Shown: positions 18,552-28,170, counted from the stretch's first letter. The stretch is 64,000 bases of DNA from Litoreibacter roseus (GCF_009811795.1 NZ_BLJE01000002.1:1302001-1366000); one strand, 5' to 3'. A program made the numbers and translations. The notes: generated by a model from the letters alone, not told the origin.

Positions 18552-18674
18552 ATCCTTAGTGTCGCGTGAGATATAAACTCTGGGTCCGCCCTGCAAGGGA
18601 AAAATAAGGTCTAGCCAGGATTTTCTATGCGGCCGCAACGGGGCTCACCATTCGGCGCCAATCCTGTCTTGGGA

Positions 18675-18992
18675 TCAGAGCTCAATGCCATCCACGACCG
18701 GGCCATCCGGTGGCGTTGGTCTATCCGGACCGAAGGGCGTGTCCCGATCCGGCGCAGCTTCAGACGGATCGCGCTTGCGGATGATGATGTCGCCGTTCGG
18801 CAAGACCTCGGGCGGATGATATCCGGGCACATCCCTTAGCTGGTCAGCGAAATCGCGCATCAAAGGCATCAACGGTTCAGCCAAACCACGAAACTGCTCA
18901 AGGATTTCAGGGATGCCTGGGACGTCCTGCTCGTCCTGCGCATGGGCTGTGCCGGTCAAAACGACGAGGCTTATGGCAAGGGCACGCATCAT
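18675..18992 (-). CDS. Small exported proline-rich hypothetical protein
   Basis: 105 residues. A signal peptide (MRALAISLVVLTGTAHAQ) is cleaved near residue 19, so the product is periplasmic. The mature part has an acidic helix (IPEILEQFRGLAEPLMPLMRDFADQL), then YHPPEVLPNGDIIIRKR and an acidic, proline-rich tail. I know the pattern only as an uncharacterised protein of Rhodobacteraceae. It lies 18 bases behind the EEP nuclease gene on the same strand, so it is the third gene of that operon. ATG codons at 18992 and 18989 are equally possible starts. Confidence 0.72.
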   Translation of the reverse strand: MMRALAISLVVLTGTAHAQDEQDVPGIPEILEQFRGLAEPLMPLMRDFADQLRDVPGYHPPEVLPNGDIIIRKRDPSEAAPDRDTPFGPDRPTPPDGPVVDGIEL

Positions 18993-19010
18993 GATACCAA
19001 TGTAGGCATG

Positions 19011-20030
19011 TCAGAGCGCGATATCCAGCGTCACGGGGAAATGGTCAGACGCGGTCAGAAGCGCGTTGCGCAGCGTCTCGTCTTTCCAACAGGTCGGATC
19101 GTCGAAGGGATGCCAGATCCGCCAATCTGGACGTTTGGCTGTCAGGTCAGCCGAGGTCATCACGTAATCTAGCAAGGCATTTAGATAACGTTTCTGGTGA
19201 CGGACGTAAAACCGCGATGTTGCATAAGGCGCGCCGATACGCTGGCTCAGCGCGGCGGCGGCATGGGGGTCATGAAGCTGCATGTCTGGGGGTGCCTGAT
19301 GACCAAGGACAATCTCGACACCGGAGCGCCCAAAGAGCTTCTCGTATTCGTCCAGACCTGGCCCATCGTTGAAATCGCCGAGGACGATCAATGGTGTCTT
19401 GGCGTGCAAATATCGTTCGACCCGTTCACGAAGCCACACGCACTGGGCCAGTTGCTTGCGGCGGTTCGAAATTGAAATGCGCATCACCTCGGCGTCCCCG
19501 CGTGCACCATGCGGGGCCTTGGATTTGGCATGCACGCCGATCATTCGAAAAGTTGATCCGCCGACAGTTTCAAGCATGACCTCAAGTGGGGGCTTTGACC
19601 ACACGATGGCGTCTTCCTGCGCGTCGATATCAATATCCAGCCGGAACGCGCCATCAAACCTTGGCACGTCGTCGGGGGCATCGCTGCCGGCGGGGTCGTG
19701 AAGGGCTGTCAGTGTGTCAGGATCGTAAAGCAGAATGATTTCCTGCTGTGTTTGGTTGGTGAACCCGCTTAAAGCTGCCCGTGTCCGCAAATTGAAATGT
19801 CGCGCAAATCGTTCCAGCGCCACCCGCCCGTCGCGGCCATCGGCAATGTCTGGTGCCTCGATCACCATGACGGCGTCTGCATCGAGCGTGCGGAAAACAT
19901 GACCAAGAGCGTCCGTTTGTGCGGCCCGTGTCACGTCTCGGCGGCTGGACCAGTTTCCATCATTGTAAAGTGACCCGTCATCGGCAAAGAGCGAGTTGAA
20001 CCACTCGACGTTATACGTCGCCAGTCTCAT
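19011..20030 (-). CDS. Endonuclease/exonuclease/phosphatase (EEP) family protein
   Basis: 339 residues. It begins with MRLATYNVEWFNSLF, the EEP first strand with the catalytic asparagine. It continues with VMVIEAPD (metal-binding glutamate), VHAKSKAP, VLGDFNDGPG (catalytic Asp and Asn near residue 220), and ends with ASDHFPVTLDI (catalytic Asp-His). These residues define a metal-dependent phosphoesterase. No signal peptide is visible. Nuclease against DNA or RNA and phosphatase against lipid or nucleotide are all possible. It is the middle gene of an operon with the TerB/DnaJ protein (18-base gap on each side). Confidence 0.87.
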   Translation of the reverse strand: MRLATYNVEWFNSLFADDGSLYNDGNWSSRRDVTRAAQTDALGHVFRTLDADAVMVIEAPDIADGRDGRVALERFARHFNLRTRAALSGFTNQTQQEIILLYDPDTLTALHDPAGSDAPDDVPRFDGAFRLDIDIDAQEDAIVWSKPPLEVMLETVGGSTFRMIGVHAKSKAPHGARGDAEVMRISISNRRKQLAQCVWLRERVERYLHAKTPLIVLGDFNDGPGLDEYEKLFGRSGVEIVLGHQAPPDMQLHDPHAAAALSQRIGAPYATSRFYVRHQKRYLNALLDYVMTSADLTAKRPDWRIWHPFDDPTCWKDETLRNALLTASDHFPVTLDIAL

Positions 20031-20048
20031 AAGCGCGTGTTGCGGAGC

Positions 20049-20732
20049 CTAGGCGGCACGGTCGGCGACGATCTCATCCCACGCCTCATTGATCGCGATT
20101 AGGCGCTTTTCTGCAAGCCGTATGGCCTCTTCCGGGACCCCCCGTGAGATCATGAGGTCAGGATGCGCTTCCCGAACCAGAGCGCGCCAGCGCGCCCGGA
20201 TATCGTCCAGCGCGGCGTCCGCTGGGATGCCAAGCACCGTATAGGGGTCACGTCTGGCGTCAGGCACGAACCGGGCCCGCATACATCGGAAGTCGCTTTC
20301 CGACATGCCGAAAATCAGTGCAACTTCACGCAGGAAAGCATTTTCAGCCCGATGATAATCGCCATCGGCCAGCGCGATATGGAACAACCCTTCCATCAGG
20401 TCCGATAAAGCTGCGGGTTGATCTGTGAACATTGCTGCAATTTTGCGGGCGTAGCTGTCAAACCCCGCAACATCCTGACGGGCAAGGTTGAACACGCGCG
20501 CCGCGCTTTCGGAATCGGCCTGCGGGATGTCGAACACTTCACGAAAGGCTGCAACTTCGTCGCGCGTCACCAGACCGTCGGCCTTGGCCATCTTCGCCCC
20601 AAGCGCAATCACAGCAATCGCAAATCCGACGGAGTGCTCGGGTTCTGTTCGCAACTTGTCAAAAATCGCGCTTAAGCCTTCGCCATTTGCGAGGGCTGCG
20701 AGTGCGTCTGTTATGCGTTGCCAGATCGTCAT
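20049..20732 (-). CDS. TerB-like plus DnaJ (J-domain) protein, DjlA-like
   Basis: 227 residues. Residues about 30-150 form a TerB/DjlA-like helical domain (GAKMAKADGLVTRDEVAAFREVF, then IALADGDYHRAENAFLREVA) with paired acidic residues as in metal-binding TerB proteins. Residues about 163-225 are a J domain with PYTVLGI and the HPD tripeptide in REAHPDLM, which stimulates a DnaK-type ATPase. No membrane anchor is visible, unlike E. coli DjlA. It heads a three-gene minus-strand operon with the EEP protein and a small exported protein. Confidence 0.88.
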   Translation of the reverse strand: MTIWQRITDALAALANGEGLSAIFDKLRTEPEHSVGFAIAVIALGAKMAKADGLVTRDEVAAFREVFDIPQADSESAARVFNLARQDVAGFDSYARKIAAMFTDQPAALSDLMEGLFHIALADGDYHRAENAFLREVALIFGMSESDFRCMRARFVPDARRDPYTVLGIPADAALDDIRARWRALVREAHPDLMISRGVPEEAIRLAEKRLIAINEAWDEIVADRAA

Positions 20733-20819
20733 CTGTCAGAGACTAAAGGATTTAATGAGCTTTGTCAGAGGATTCTGAACCGCGACCTACAAGTTGTAAA
20801 CTAGACGGCGATGGCGTGC

Positions 20820-21440
20820 TCAACGCAGTGTGACGTCCCCGCGTGGTGTTGTGAAAGTCGCTTCAAGTGCAGGCGTGACCGCCTTCCTGAATGCGATGGT
20901 GCCCGGCGCAAGGCGCGTGTTGAGGCGCTCGGCTATCTCATCAGCAGCGGGATGGTGCAGAACAAGGGTGTCAAGCCGAATGCCCTCGTCTGGCAGCCTT
21001 GGTGCGGGTAAGGGGCCATTCCATTCGATCAGCGCAGGTCCCCAGCCGCCCCAAGGAAGAATGCCACTGTCCGGGACCGCCATTTTCCACCGCAGATCGC
21101 CGCGCTCCAAAGAAATGGCGGGGCCAAACTCAGGTCCTAGTTGCCGCAGGGCACCTTCGATATCGTCCGTTTGCAGTGCCCAGTTCATCAGGCGAGGTGG
21201 CCCCTCGAACGCATCAAGATTGAACCAGCGCCGACGTCCTGGCGCGGGGGCATCAGGATCTACGGCAATTACTTCGAAATACAGATCAGGCCCAAGGTTC
21301 AGAAGCTGGTTATGGGTGCTCATGGCCGCATGTTTGCCGCCCGGTGCAAGCTTGGTGTCGAGGCGTTTTTCCATTGCCGCCACGCCGTCCGAAAGAACGT
21401 CGCAAGAGACGGCGAGATGGTCGAGTTTGAAAAGGGACAT
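20820..21440 (-). CDS. VOC-family (glyoxalase-like) protein
   Basis: 206 residues from the ATG at 21440 (MSLFKLDHLAVSCDVL). The frame stays open upstream to 21593 but that part overlaps the divergent folate gene. The start LDHLAVSC and the glyoxalase-like-domain pattern (GGKHAAMSTHNQLLNLG, YFEVIAVDPDAP, WALQTDD, LIEWNGP) fit the VOC superfamily group formerly called Glyoxalase_3. Metal-binding His and Glu positions are plausible. Substrate unknown. It is divergent from fthC with 51 bases between starts. Confidence 0.82.
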   Translation of the reverse strand: MSLFKLDHLAVSCDVLSDGVAAMEKRLDTKLAPGGKHAAMSTHNQLLNLGPDLYFEVIAVDPDAPAPGRRRWFNLDAFEGPPRLMNWALQTDDIEGALRQLGPEFGPAISLERGDLRWKMAVPDSGILPWGGWGPALIEWNGPLPAPRLPDEGIRLDTLVLHHPAADEIAERLNTRLAPGTIAFRKAVTPALEATFTTPRGDVTLR

Positions 21441-21491
21441 GGGCCAAGCGATAGGATAAGCCGTATGGGATGACAAGGCAGAGGGCACGCC

Positions 21492-22052
21492 GTGACAGAT
21501 CAGGCGGATCAAAAGGCGCGCGCACGGCGGGCGGCATTCGCACGACGCAAAACAGCGAAATCCATCGAACATGATGATGCGGCTTGCGGGCATCTGCTGG
21601 AGGTTTTGCGGACAGACGTTGGCAAACCGGTCGCGGGGTATATGCCGATCCGAACCGAAGTTGATCCGCGCCCGGCCATGGCGGCGATGGCGAGGACAGG
21701 CCCGGTGGGTGTTCCGGTGATCGAGGCCGCCGACACCCCCCTAAGATTTCGCAGATGGACGCCGGACAGTGAGATGATCGACGGCCCGTTTGGTGCAAAA
21801 GTGCCTGTGTCGGGGTCTTGGATCACGCCCGCCGTGCTTATTGTGCCGCTTTTGGCGTTTGACAGATCCGGCGCACGTCTGGGCTATGGGGGCGGTTTCT
21901 ACGACCGGACACTCGCACTTTTGCGCCAAACCGCACCCGCGTTGGCCGTAGGCTTCGCATTCTCCGCACAGGAGGCTGACGCTCTGCCCACGGAACCGAC
22001 AGACGAACGCCTTGATATGGTCGTCACCGAGGCAGGCGTGATCCGGTTCTGA
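21492..22052 (+). CDS. 5-formyltetrahydrofolate cyclo-ligase
   Basis: 186 residues with a GTG start at 21492. The enzyme converts 5-formyltetrahydrofolate to 5,10-methenyltetrahydrofolate with ATP, in the cytoplasm. Motifs are the basic N-terminal helix (ARRAAFARRKTA), VAGYMPIRTEVDPRP, VPLLAFDRSGARLGYGGGFYDRTL (the family hallmark near residue 118) and TDERLDMVVTEAGV at the end. A YmdB-type phosphodiesterase gene follows 35 bases downstream. Confidence 0.93.
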   Translation: MTDQADQKARARRAAFARRKTAKSIEHDDAACGHLLEVLRTDVGKPVAGYMPIRTEVDPRPAMAAMARTGPVGVPVIEAADTPLRFRRWTPDSEMIDGPFGAKVPVSGSWITPAVLIVPLLAFDRSGARLGYGGGFYDRTLALLRQTAPALAVGFAFSAQEADALPTEPTDERLDMVVTEAGVIRF

Positions 22053-22087
22053 TTGCCAATTCCGCGCGATCGGCCTAGTCGGGGTAT

Positions 22088-22903
22088 ATGAGACTCCTTT
22101 TTCTTGGTGACGTGATGGGACGCGCAGGGCGCGCGGCAATTACAGAACGTTTGCCCAAACTGCGCGCGGACCTCCGCCTCGATTTCGTCGTGGTCAACGG
22201 CGAGAATGCGACATCCGGCAATGGACTGTCCGGTGATCACGCGAAGGACCTGCTTGCTGCAGGGGCCGACTGCATCACGCTCGGCGATCACGCCTTCGAC
22301 CAGCGTGATATGCTGTCCTTCATCGAGAAAGAGCCGCGCATCATCCGTCCGCTCAACTTTGCCAAAGGCGCACCGGGGCAAGGCGCGCGGGTTTTCGATG
22401 CGCCCGGTGGGCGTAAAGTTCTGGTGACACAAGTGCTGGGGCAGGTGTTTATGAAGCGCCCATTTGAGGATCCGTTTGGGCAGCTTGAGCAGGTTCTGAA
22501 AAAGCATCCTTTGGGCGGTCTGGTGAATGCAACTGTTGTTGATGTGCATTGCGAGGCTACGTCCGAGAAGATGGCGATGGGCCACTGGTGTGATGGCAGA
22601 GCGTCGATCTGCGTAGGCACTCACACCCATGTTCCCACGGCGGATGCGATGATCATGCCGCAGGGCTGTGCCTACCAAAGCGACGCAGGAATGTGCGGGG
22701 ACTACAATTCTGTGATCGGGATGGAGAAGGCGGAGCCCATGCGCCGTTTCGTGACCGGAATGGTCAAAGGTCGCTTCAATCCTGCGACGGAGGAGGCCAC
22801 GCTGTCCGGGCTCTATGTGGAAACCGATGATCGCACCGGGAAAGCGAACCGCGTCGAGATGGTGCGCGAGGGTGGGACACTTCAGTCGGCGCTGCCGAAC
22901 TGA
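22088..22903 (+). CDS. YmdB-type metallophosphoesterase (TIGR00282 family)
   Basis: 271 residues, normal length. Metal ligands are in FLGDVMGRAGR (residues 5-15), VVNGENATSG (Asn/Glu near residue 38), TLGDHAFDQRD, DVHCEATSEK and GTHTHVPTAD (paired His near residue 178), ending in TDD. YmdB of Bacillus hydrolyses 2',3'-cyclic nucleotides and affects development and biofilm; the family in alphaproteobacteria is not well characterised. It probably shares a transcript with the folate cyclo-ligase upstream. Confidence 0.92.
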   Translation: MRLLFLGDVMGRAGRAAITERLPKLRADLRLDFVVVNGENATSGNGLSGDHAKDLLAAGADCITLGDHAFDQRDMLSFIEKEPRIIRPLNFAKGAPGQGARVFDAPGGRKVLVTQVLGQVFMKRPFEDPFGQLEQVLKKHPLGGLVNATVVDVHCEATSEKMAMGHWCDGRASICVGTHTHVPTADAMIMPQGCAYQSDAGMCGDYNSVIGMEKAEPMRRFVTGMVKGRFNPATEEATLSGLYVETDDRTGKANRVEMVREGGTLQSALPN

Positions 22904-22995
22904 GTGCAAATTTGCGGCATAGCCCAACTGATCCCGCTTCTATATTCACATCTCAATATCTGGACACGCCTTTATGCTCGGGAGAGATTGTCTGA

Positions 22996-24774
22996 ATGGA
23001 ATTGATTGAGATGTCTCAGACCAACGAGGCCATCTTCGCGCTGTGTGTGGTGGCGGGGATGTTCGCTTTGTTCGTGCGCGAGGTATATCCGACCGAAGTC
23101 GTTGCCATCGGCGGGGCCGCGATCCTCTTGGTGGCCGGTGTCTTGCCCTATGGGCGGGCGTTGGACGTGCTGTCGAACCCTGCGCCCTGGACGATCGCTG
23201 CGATGTTCATCGTGATGGGGGCGTTGGTGCGGACCGGCGCGCTGGATTGGTTTACCCAGATTGCCGACCGGAATGCAGCGACACGACCGGCTCTCGCAAT
23301 GGCGGGCCTGCTGGCGTTTGTCATTTTGTCGTCTGCCATTGTGTCAAATACGCCCGTCGTTGTTGTCATGATCCCCGTTTTTGTCCAGCTCAGCCGCACC
23401 ATGGGGATCAGCGCATCGCGTCTTTTGATCCCGCTCAGCTACGCGGCGATCCTTGGCGGAACGCTCACGCTGATCGGAACCTCCACCAACCTGCTGGTCG
23501 ACGGCGTGGCGCGCGCCAACGGGATGGAGCCATTTACCATCTTCGAGGTTACGCCCCTTGGTATTGTTTTGGTCATTTGGGGCATGATTTATTTGCGTTT
23601 CATCGGGCCGCGGCTGCTGCCCGAACGCGATAGCATGGCGGCACTGCTCTCCGGCCAGTCGCGCAAGAAATTCTTTTCCGAGGCGGCCATTCCGCCTGAC
23701 AGCAACCTGATCGGGCGCGAGGTTTTGGGCGTTCAGTTGTTCAAGCGCGATGGCGTGCGACTGGTTGATGTGATCCGCGGGGACCAGTCCCTGCGTCGTG
23801 ATCTCAAATCTGTCACGCTGCAAACCGGTGACCGCGTGGTTTTGCGAACCGAGATGACCGAACTCTTGTCGCTACAGGCCAACAAAGAGCTCAAGCGGGT
23901 GGACCAATTGTCTGCCGTCGAGACGACGACAGTTGAGGTGCTGATTTCTCCCGGCTGCAAGATGGTGGGCCGCTCGTTGGGATCCATGCGGCTGCGGCGT
24001 CGCTATGGTGTCTACCCGCTGGCCGTCCATCGCAGAAATCAAAACATCGGCAGCCAATTGGATGACCTTATTGTCCGTGTTGGCGATACATTGCTGCTGG
24101 AAGGCGCACCCGAGGATATTAATCGGCTGGCCGAAGACATGGACCTTGTCGATGTTTCGAAGCCGTCTGCCCGTGCATTTCGTCGGTCCCACGCGCCGAT
24201 CGCCATCCTCGCACTCTTCGGGCTGGTTACATTGGCAGGGCTGGGCTTCGCACCAATCTTTGCTCTCTCTTTTGTGGCTGTGGCCATCGTCCTTCTGACC
24301 CGCTGCATTGACGCGGAGGAGGCGTTTTCTTTCGTTGACGGTCGCCTTCTGGCCCTGATCTTCGCAATGCTTGCCATCGGTACGTCGCTGGAGGCGTCAG
24401 GCGCGGTCGCATTGATCGTCGATCTTCTGGCGCCTTACATGATGGGCCTTCCCCCGTTCTTTGTGATCTGGGGCATCTACCTGCTGACGTCGGTTCTGAC
24501 GGAACTGGTGTCCAACAACGCCGTCGCCGTCGTCGTGACACCCATTGCAATCGGCTTGGGCAATGCGATGGGAATGGACCCGCGAGCTCTGGTCGTGGCG
24601 GTCATGGTGGCGGCATCGGCCAGTTTTGCCACGCCCATCGGATACCAGACCAACATGCTTGTCTATGGTCCCGGCGGGTACAAGTTCACTGATTTCATGT
24701 GGATCGGTATCCCGTTGAACCTAAGCATGGGCATTCTGGCGTCCGCGATCATTCCGTTCATCTGGCCCGTATGA
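22996..24774 (+). CDS. SLC13/DASS-type permease with two RCK_C (TrkA-C) domains
   Basis: 592 residues. Hydrophobic segments 1-6 lie in residues about 10-205, two cytoplasmic TrkA_C-type regulatory domains at about 215-385, and the second membrane half at 400-592. The inverted-repeat substrate loops are present: LIGTSTNLLVDG near residue 165 and LVSNNAVAVVVTP near residue 500. The fold is that of sodium-dependent anion transporters (sulfate, dicarboxylate), and the RCK_C domains suggest ligand control. Start at 22996 with GGGAGAG upstream; an ATG at 23011 is possible. A similar protein is encoded 0.7 kb away on the other strand. Confidence 0.88.
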   Translation: MELIEMSQTNEAIFALCVVAGMFALFVREVYPTEVVAIGGAAILLVAGVLPYGRALDVLSNPAPWTIAAMFIVMGALVRTGALDWFTQIADRNAATRPALAMAGLLAFVILSSAIVSNTPVVVVMIPVFVQLSRTMGISASRLLIPLSYAAILGGTLTLIGTSTNLLVDGVARANGMEPFTIFEVTPLGIVLVIWGMIYLRFIGPRLLPERDSMAALLSGQSRKKFFSEAAIPPDSNLIGREVLGVQLFKRDGVRLVDVIRGDQSLRRDLKSVTLQTGDRVVLRTEMTELLSLQANKELKRVDQLSAVETTTVEVLISPGCKMVGRSLGSMRLRRRYGVYPLAVHRRNQNIGSQLDDLIVRVGDTLLLEGAPEDINRLAEDMDLVDVSKPSARAFRRSHAPIAILALFGLVTLAGLGFAPIFALSFVAVAIVLLTRCIDAEEAFSFVDGRLLALIFAMLAIGTSLEASGAVALIVDLLAPYMMGLPPFFVIWGIYLLTSVLTELVSNNAVAVVVTPIAIGLGNAMGMDPRALVVAVMVAASASFATPIGYQTNMLVYGPGGYKFTDFMWIGIPLNLSMGILASAIIPFIWPV

Positions 24775-24775
24775 C

Positions 24776-25219
24776 ATGCGCCGCTTTCTGCTTTTCATCT
24801 GCGTTGCCGCGTTACTTTCGGGATGCACGCGCCTGCAAAACCGCTACTTTCCTGATCCGATTGACCGGATAGACCTGCCGCCACCGGCACCTCTTCAGGT
24901 TGCGCGGCCCCTCTTTGCCGTTCTTGAGGATGAGACCGTTTTGGTGGAAATGGCGGACGGCACGATTTGCCGCGCTGCCGCAGGCGGAAGCTTCGCTGCA
25001 GGCGGGTGGAGCGGGCGTCTGACCGAATGCCCCTATGCTTACCCGTACGAGGTGCGGCTTGCTGCGAGTGTCTTGCCAGGCCAAGTGCCGCTGGCCCCAC
25101 GGCCCGAAGCGCAACAGCCTGCCAGCCAGACCACTGTTCCGTTCCGACCTCTGGTGGTGCTTCGGGTGACGGATGCCGCCCGGCGCAGCTATGAATTCTG
25201 GTCCGAAGAGGGGTTCTGA
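24776..25219 (+). CDS. Lipoprotein of unknown function, 147 aa
   Basis: The ATG lies one base after the stop of the SLC13/RCK gene, so the two are coupled. The N-terminus MRRFLLFICVAALLSGC gives a clear lipobox with Cys17. The mature part has a proline-rich linker, a region with two further cysteines (DGTICRA and TECPYAYPYEV, possibly disulfide bonded), and a C-terminal VLRVTDAARRSYEFW. I do not recognise the family. Coupling suggests a link to the transporter but does not prove it. Confidence 0.78.
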   Translation: MRRFLLFICVAALLSGCTRLQNRYFPDPIDRIDLPPPAPLQVARPLFAVLEDETVLVEMADGTICRAAAGGSFAAGGWSGRLTECPYAYPYEVRLAASVLPGQVPLAPRPEAQQPASQTTVPFRPLVVLRVTDAARRSYEFWSEEGF

Positions 25220-25325
25220 CCACCTCTTGGCTATGCAGTTTTTGCAAGGCAGGTTTCGATCAATGTCAGTTGTTTTTAGTCATGTTAGCGCTCACATCCA
25301 TGGCAACACGAAAGAGGGTATTGCC

Positions 25326-25490
25326 ATGAATAAGTTGATCTCAGACCTGAAAACCGCCGCACATAAACGCGCCGTGTACCGTCAAACTCTGCGCGAACTG
25401 CGCGGGTTGAACATCGACACTGCCCTTGACCTCGATATTTATCAGGCCGACGCGCACAGGATTGCACGCCAGGCTGTCTACGGCGCCTGA
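25326..25490 (+). CDS. DUF1127 small protein, 54 aa
   Basis: The ATG at 25326 has GAGGG about 8 bases upstream. The protein has an N-terminal basic helix (KTAAHKRAVYRQTLRELRGL) followed by a second helix ending DAHRIARQAVYG, the YjiS/DUF1127 layout. Small DUF1127 proteins in alphaproteobacteria are arginine-rich and have been linked to RNA turnover and phosphate or carbon metabolism; the role here is unknown. It is convergent with the second SLC13/RCK gene (17 bases between stops). Confidence 0.85.
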   Translation: MNKLISDLKTAAHKRAVYRQTLRELRGLNIDTALDLDIYQADAHRIARQAVYGA

Positions 25491-25507
25491 GCCTCTGGCT
25501 GGCGCTC

Positions 25508-27289
25508 TTACAAGGGCCAGAAGACCAAGATTGCTGGAATAGAGACCGCGACCACTAGGATTTCCAGTGGCAGGCCCATCCGCCAATAGTCACCGAACCC
25601 GTAGCCGCCAGGGCCAAGAATGAGCGTATTGTTCTTGTGTCCGATGGGCGTGAGGAAGGCGCAGGACGCGGCCACCGCAACGGCCATCAGGAATGGATCG
25701 GGGTTGACCCCGAGGGACTGGGCCATCTGTATCCCGATGGGGGCGGCGACGATCGTGGTCGCCGTGTTGTTGAGCACATCCGACAAGGTCATCGTGACGA
25801 CCATCAGCACGGTCAGAATGGCCCATGGTGGCAACCCACCCGTCAAATCCACCAGTGCGCCGGCAATCAGTTCCGTCCCGCCAGAGTTCTCCAGCGCCGC
25901 CCCAAGCGGGATCATGGAACCCAAGAGTACGACAACCGGCCATTCGATGTGATCGTAGAGTTCCGCAAGCGGAATAATCTTTAGCAGGACGAAAGATACG
26001 ACCACCAGTCCCAGAGCGATGGGCAGATACAAAAGCCCAACGGATGCGGCAATCACTGCCAGCGCAAAGAGACCGATGGCCAGCCAGACTTTCTTGTCTG
26101 CGGTCACGGCCAGACCCCGATCTGCCAACGGAAGGCATCCGAGCCATTCGGTCACATCAGCCGCGCGGTCCTGCGGGACCAGTAGCAACAGAATATCGCC
26201 GGTCTTGACCTCGGTTTTGCGAACCTGCTCGCGGATCGCACGCCCGCGTCTGGAGATGCCCATAAGCACTGTCCGCTGCCGCCAGGACAGGCCGATCCGC
26301 TGTGCTGTACGCCCATTGATCCGGGACTGATCAGTCACCACCACTTCGATCACGCTCAGCCCGTTGCCGTCCGCGCGCAAAAGTTCTTCGCGCCGGGGGT
26401 CCGAAAAGTTCAATGATAACGCTGCCCGGAATTCATCCAGCGCGTCCGGTGTCGCTTCCAGAACCAGGATATCGTCGGCCTGAATGATGGTGTTGAACGC
26501 AGTTCCGTAGCGCCGCTTGCCGTCGCGGATCAGGCCCAGGATAGCAACGTCGTTCTTTTCGGCGGCCTCTTGGAGCGTTCCCAGACGTTCGCCGATGTGC
26601 TTGCTGTCCTCGGGCACGGTCAGTTCAGCGAGATAACAGCCATAGCCGTCCATCGGATCCCCTGCTGCACCCACGTCACTGCGGGCGGGGATCAATCGCC
26701 ATCCGATAAGTGAAACGAAGAGCAATCCGGCGATCGCCGTCACACCGCCCACGGGCGCGAAATCGAACATCTTGAAGGACGCGCCAAGGGTATCCTCCCG
26801 GATGGTCGCAATGATGATGTTGGGCGGGGTCCCGATCAGCGTCACCATCCCCCCCAGGATCGTTGCGAAGCTCAGCGGCATCAGGCTCAGGCCCGGCTCG
26901 CGCCCGGCTTTGCGGGCTGTCTGAATATCCACCGGCATCAAAAGCGCGAGCGCCGCGACATTGTTCATGAAGGCCGACAGCACGCCACCGATAGCCCCCA
27001 TCAGAGCGATATGACTGCCCAAGCTGCGGGCACTGTCCACCAGCGTCCGCGTGATTAGAAACACGGCCCCTGATCGGACCAGCCCTGCCGATACGACAAG
27101 AACCAGAGCGACCACCAATGTCGCGGGGTGGCCGAACCCTGCAAAAGCATCCTGTGTCTCGACCACGCCAAGCACAACGCCCAGCAAAAGGGCCGAGAAC
27201 GCGACGATGTCGTAGCGCCAGCGTCCCCACAAAAGCAGCCCGAACACAGCGCCAAACAGCGCGAAAAGGATAATCTGATCTGTATTCAT
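25508..27289 (-). CDS. SLC13/DASS-type permease with two RCK_C domains
   Basis: 593 residues from the ATG at 27289 (MNTDQIILFALFGAVFG); an ATG at 27316 would add nine residues. The layout is the same as the plus-strand neighbour at 23-24.8 kb: membrane half, two TrkA_C domains at about residues 205-385 (LTVPEDSKHIGERLG and VTDQSRINGRTAQ begin them), second membrane half. Substrate loops are LIGTPPNIIIATI near residue 165 and VLNNTATTIVAAP near residue 515. Family members move sulfate or carboxylates with sodium. The substrate loops differ from the neighbour, so the pair is diverged and not a recent duplication. Confidence 0.88.
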   Translation of the reverse strand: MNTDQIILFALFGAVFGLLLWGRWRYDIVAFSALLLGVVLGVVETQDAFAGFGHPATLVVALVLVVSAGLVRSGAVFLITRTLVDSARSLGSHIALMGAIGGVLSAFMNNVAALALLMPVDIQTARKAGREPGLSLMPLSFATILGGMVTLIGTPPNIIIATIREDTLGASFKMFDFAPVGGVTAIAGLLFVSLIGWRLIPARSDVGAAGDPMDGYGCYLAELTVPEDSKHIGERLGTLQEAAEKNDVAILGLIRDGKRRYGTAFNTIIQADDILVLEATPDALDEFRAALSLNFSDPRREELLRADGNGLSVIEVVVTDQSRINGRTAQRIGLSWRQRTVLMGISRRGRAIREQVRKTEVKTGDILLLLVPQDRAADVTEWLGCLPLADRGLAVTADKKVWLAIGLFALAVIAASVGLLYLPIALGLVVVSFVLLKIIPLAELYDHIEWPVVVLLGSMIPLGAALENSGGTELIAGALVDLTGGLPPWAILTVLMVVTMTLSDVLNNTATTIVAAPIGIQMAQSLGVNPDPFLMAVAVAASCAFLTPIGHKNNTLILGPGGYGFGDYWRMGLPLEILVVAVSIPAILVFWPL

Positions 27290-27429
27290 TACACTGCTCG
27301 TTTTGCTTCCGCGCATCTGACCCGGAACTGGACCGCAGCGCAATCCTTGCACATTAGGGGTGGCCTTGCGGCGGGACACGCCGCTGCTCTATAGAGAGCA
27401 AAACCACGTATGATCAATCGGAGAGACCC

Positions 27430-28170
27430 ATGGCAGGCCACTCAAAATGGGCGAATATTCAGCATCGTAAGGGGCGTCAGGACGCTGCACGCTCCAAGCT
27501 GTTTTCGAAATTGGCAAAGGAAATCACCGTTGCCGCCAAGATGGGCGACCCTGATCCCGACAAGAACCCGCGCCTGCGCCTTGCGGTGAAAGAGGCCAAA
27601 TCTCAGTCCGTCCCGAAGGATGTGATTGATCGCGCTATCAAGAAATCCCAAGGCGGTGATGCGGAAAACTACGACGAAATCCGCTACGAAGGGTACGGAC
27701 CGGGCGGTGTGGCGGTAATCGTTGAGGCGATGACCGACAACCGCAACCGGACCGCTTCTACCGTGCGATCTACGTTCTCGAAAAACGGCGGAAACCTTGG
27801 GGAAACCGGGTCAGTCGGTTTCATGTTTGATCGGAAGGGCGCTGTCAGCTATGGCGCGGATGTAGGTGATGCAGACACCGTTATGATGGCCGCGATCGAG
27901 GCTGGGGCAGAAGATGTGGAAAGCTCGGAGGACGGGCACATAATCTATTGCGAGGCAAACGATTTGAATGAGGTGTCCACCGCGCTTGAGGTGGAACTGG
28001 GCGAGTCAGAATCGACCAAGCTGATCTGGCGACCGACGACGACGACCGAACTGGACCTTGAAGGCATGCAGAAGCTGATGAAGCTGATGGACGCACTGGA
28101 AGACGATGACGACATTCAGACCGTCACGGCAAATTTCGAGGCCTCCGACGAGGTGATGGAACAGCTTTAG
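27430..28170 (+). CDS. YebC/PmpR-family protein
   Basis: 246 residues, full length. It starts [18 protein letters not shown], the strict family signature, and has [20 protein letters not shown] near residue 83 and [10 protein letters not shown] near residue 127. YebC proteins were described as DNA-binding regulators, and more recent work assigns many of them to relieving ribosome stalling at proline stretches. The stop overlaps the stop of the convergent LysR gene by 4 bases. Confidence 0.95.
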   Translation: MAGHSKWANIQHRKGRQDAARSKLFSKLAKEITVAAKMGDPDPDKNPRLRLAVKEAKSQSVPKDVIDRAIKKSQGGDAENYDEIRYEGYGPGGVAVIVEAMTDNRNRTASTVRSTFSKNGGNLGETGSVGFMFDRKGAVSYGADVGDADTVMMAAIEAGAEDVESSEDGHIIYCEANDLNEVSTALEVELGESESTKLIWRPTTTTELDLEGMQKLMKLMDALEDDDDIQTVTANFEASDEVMEQL

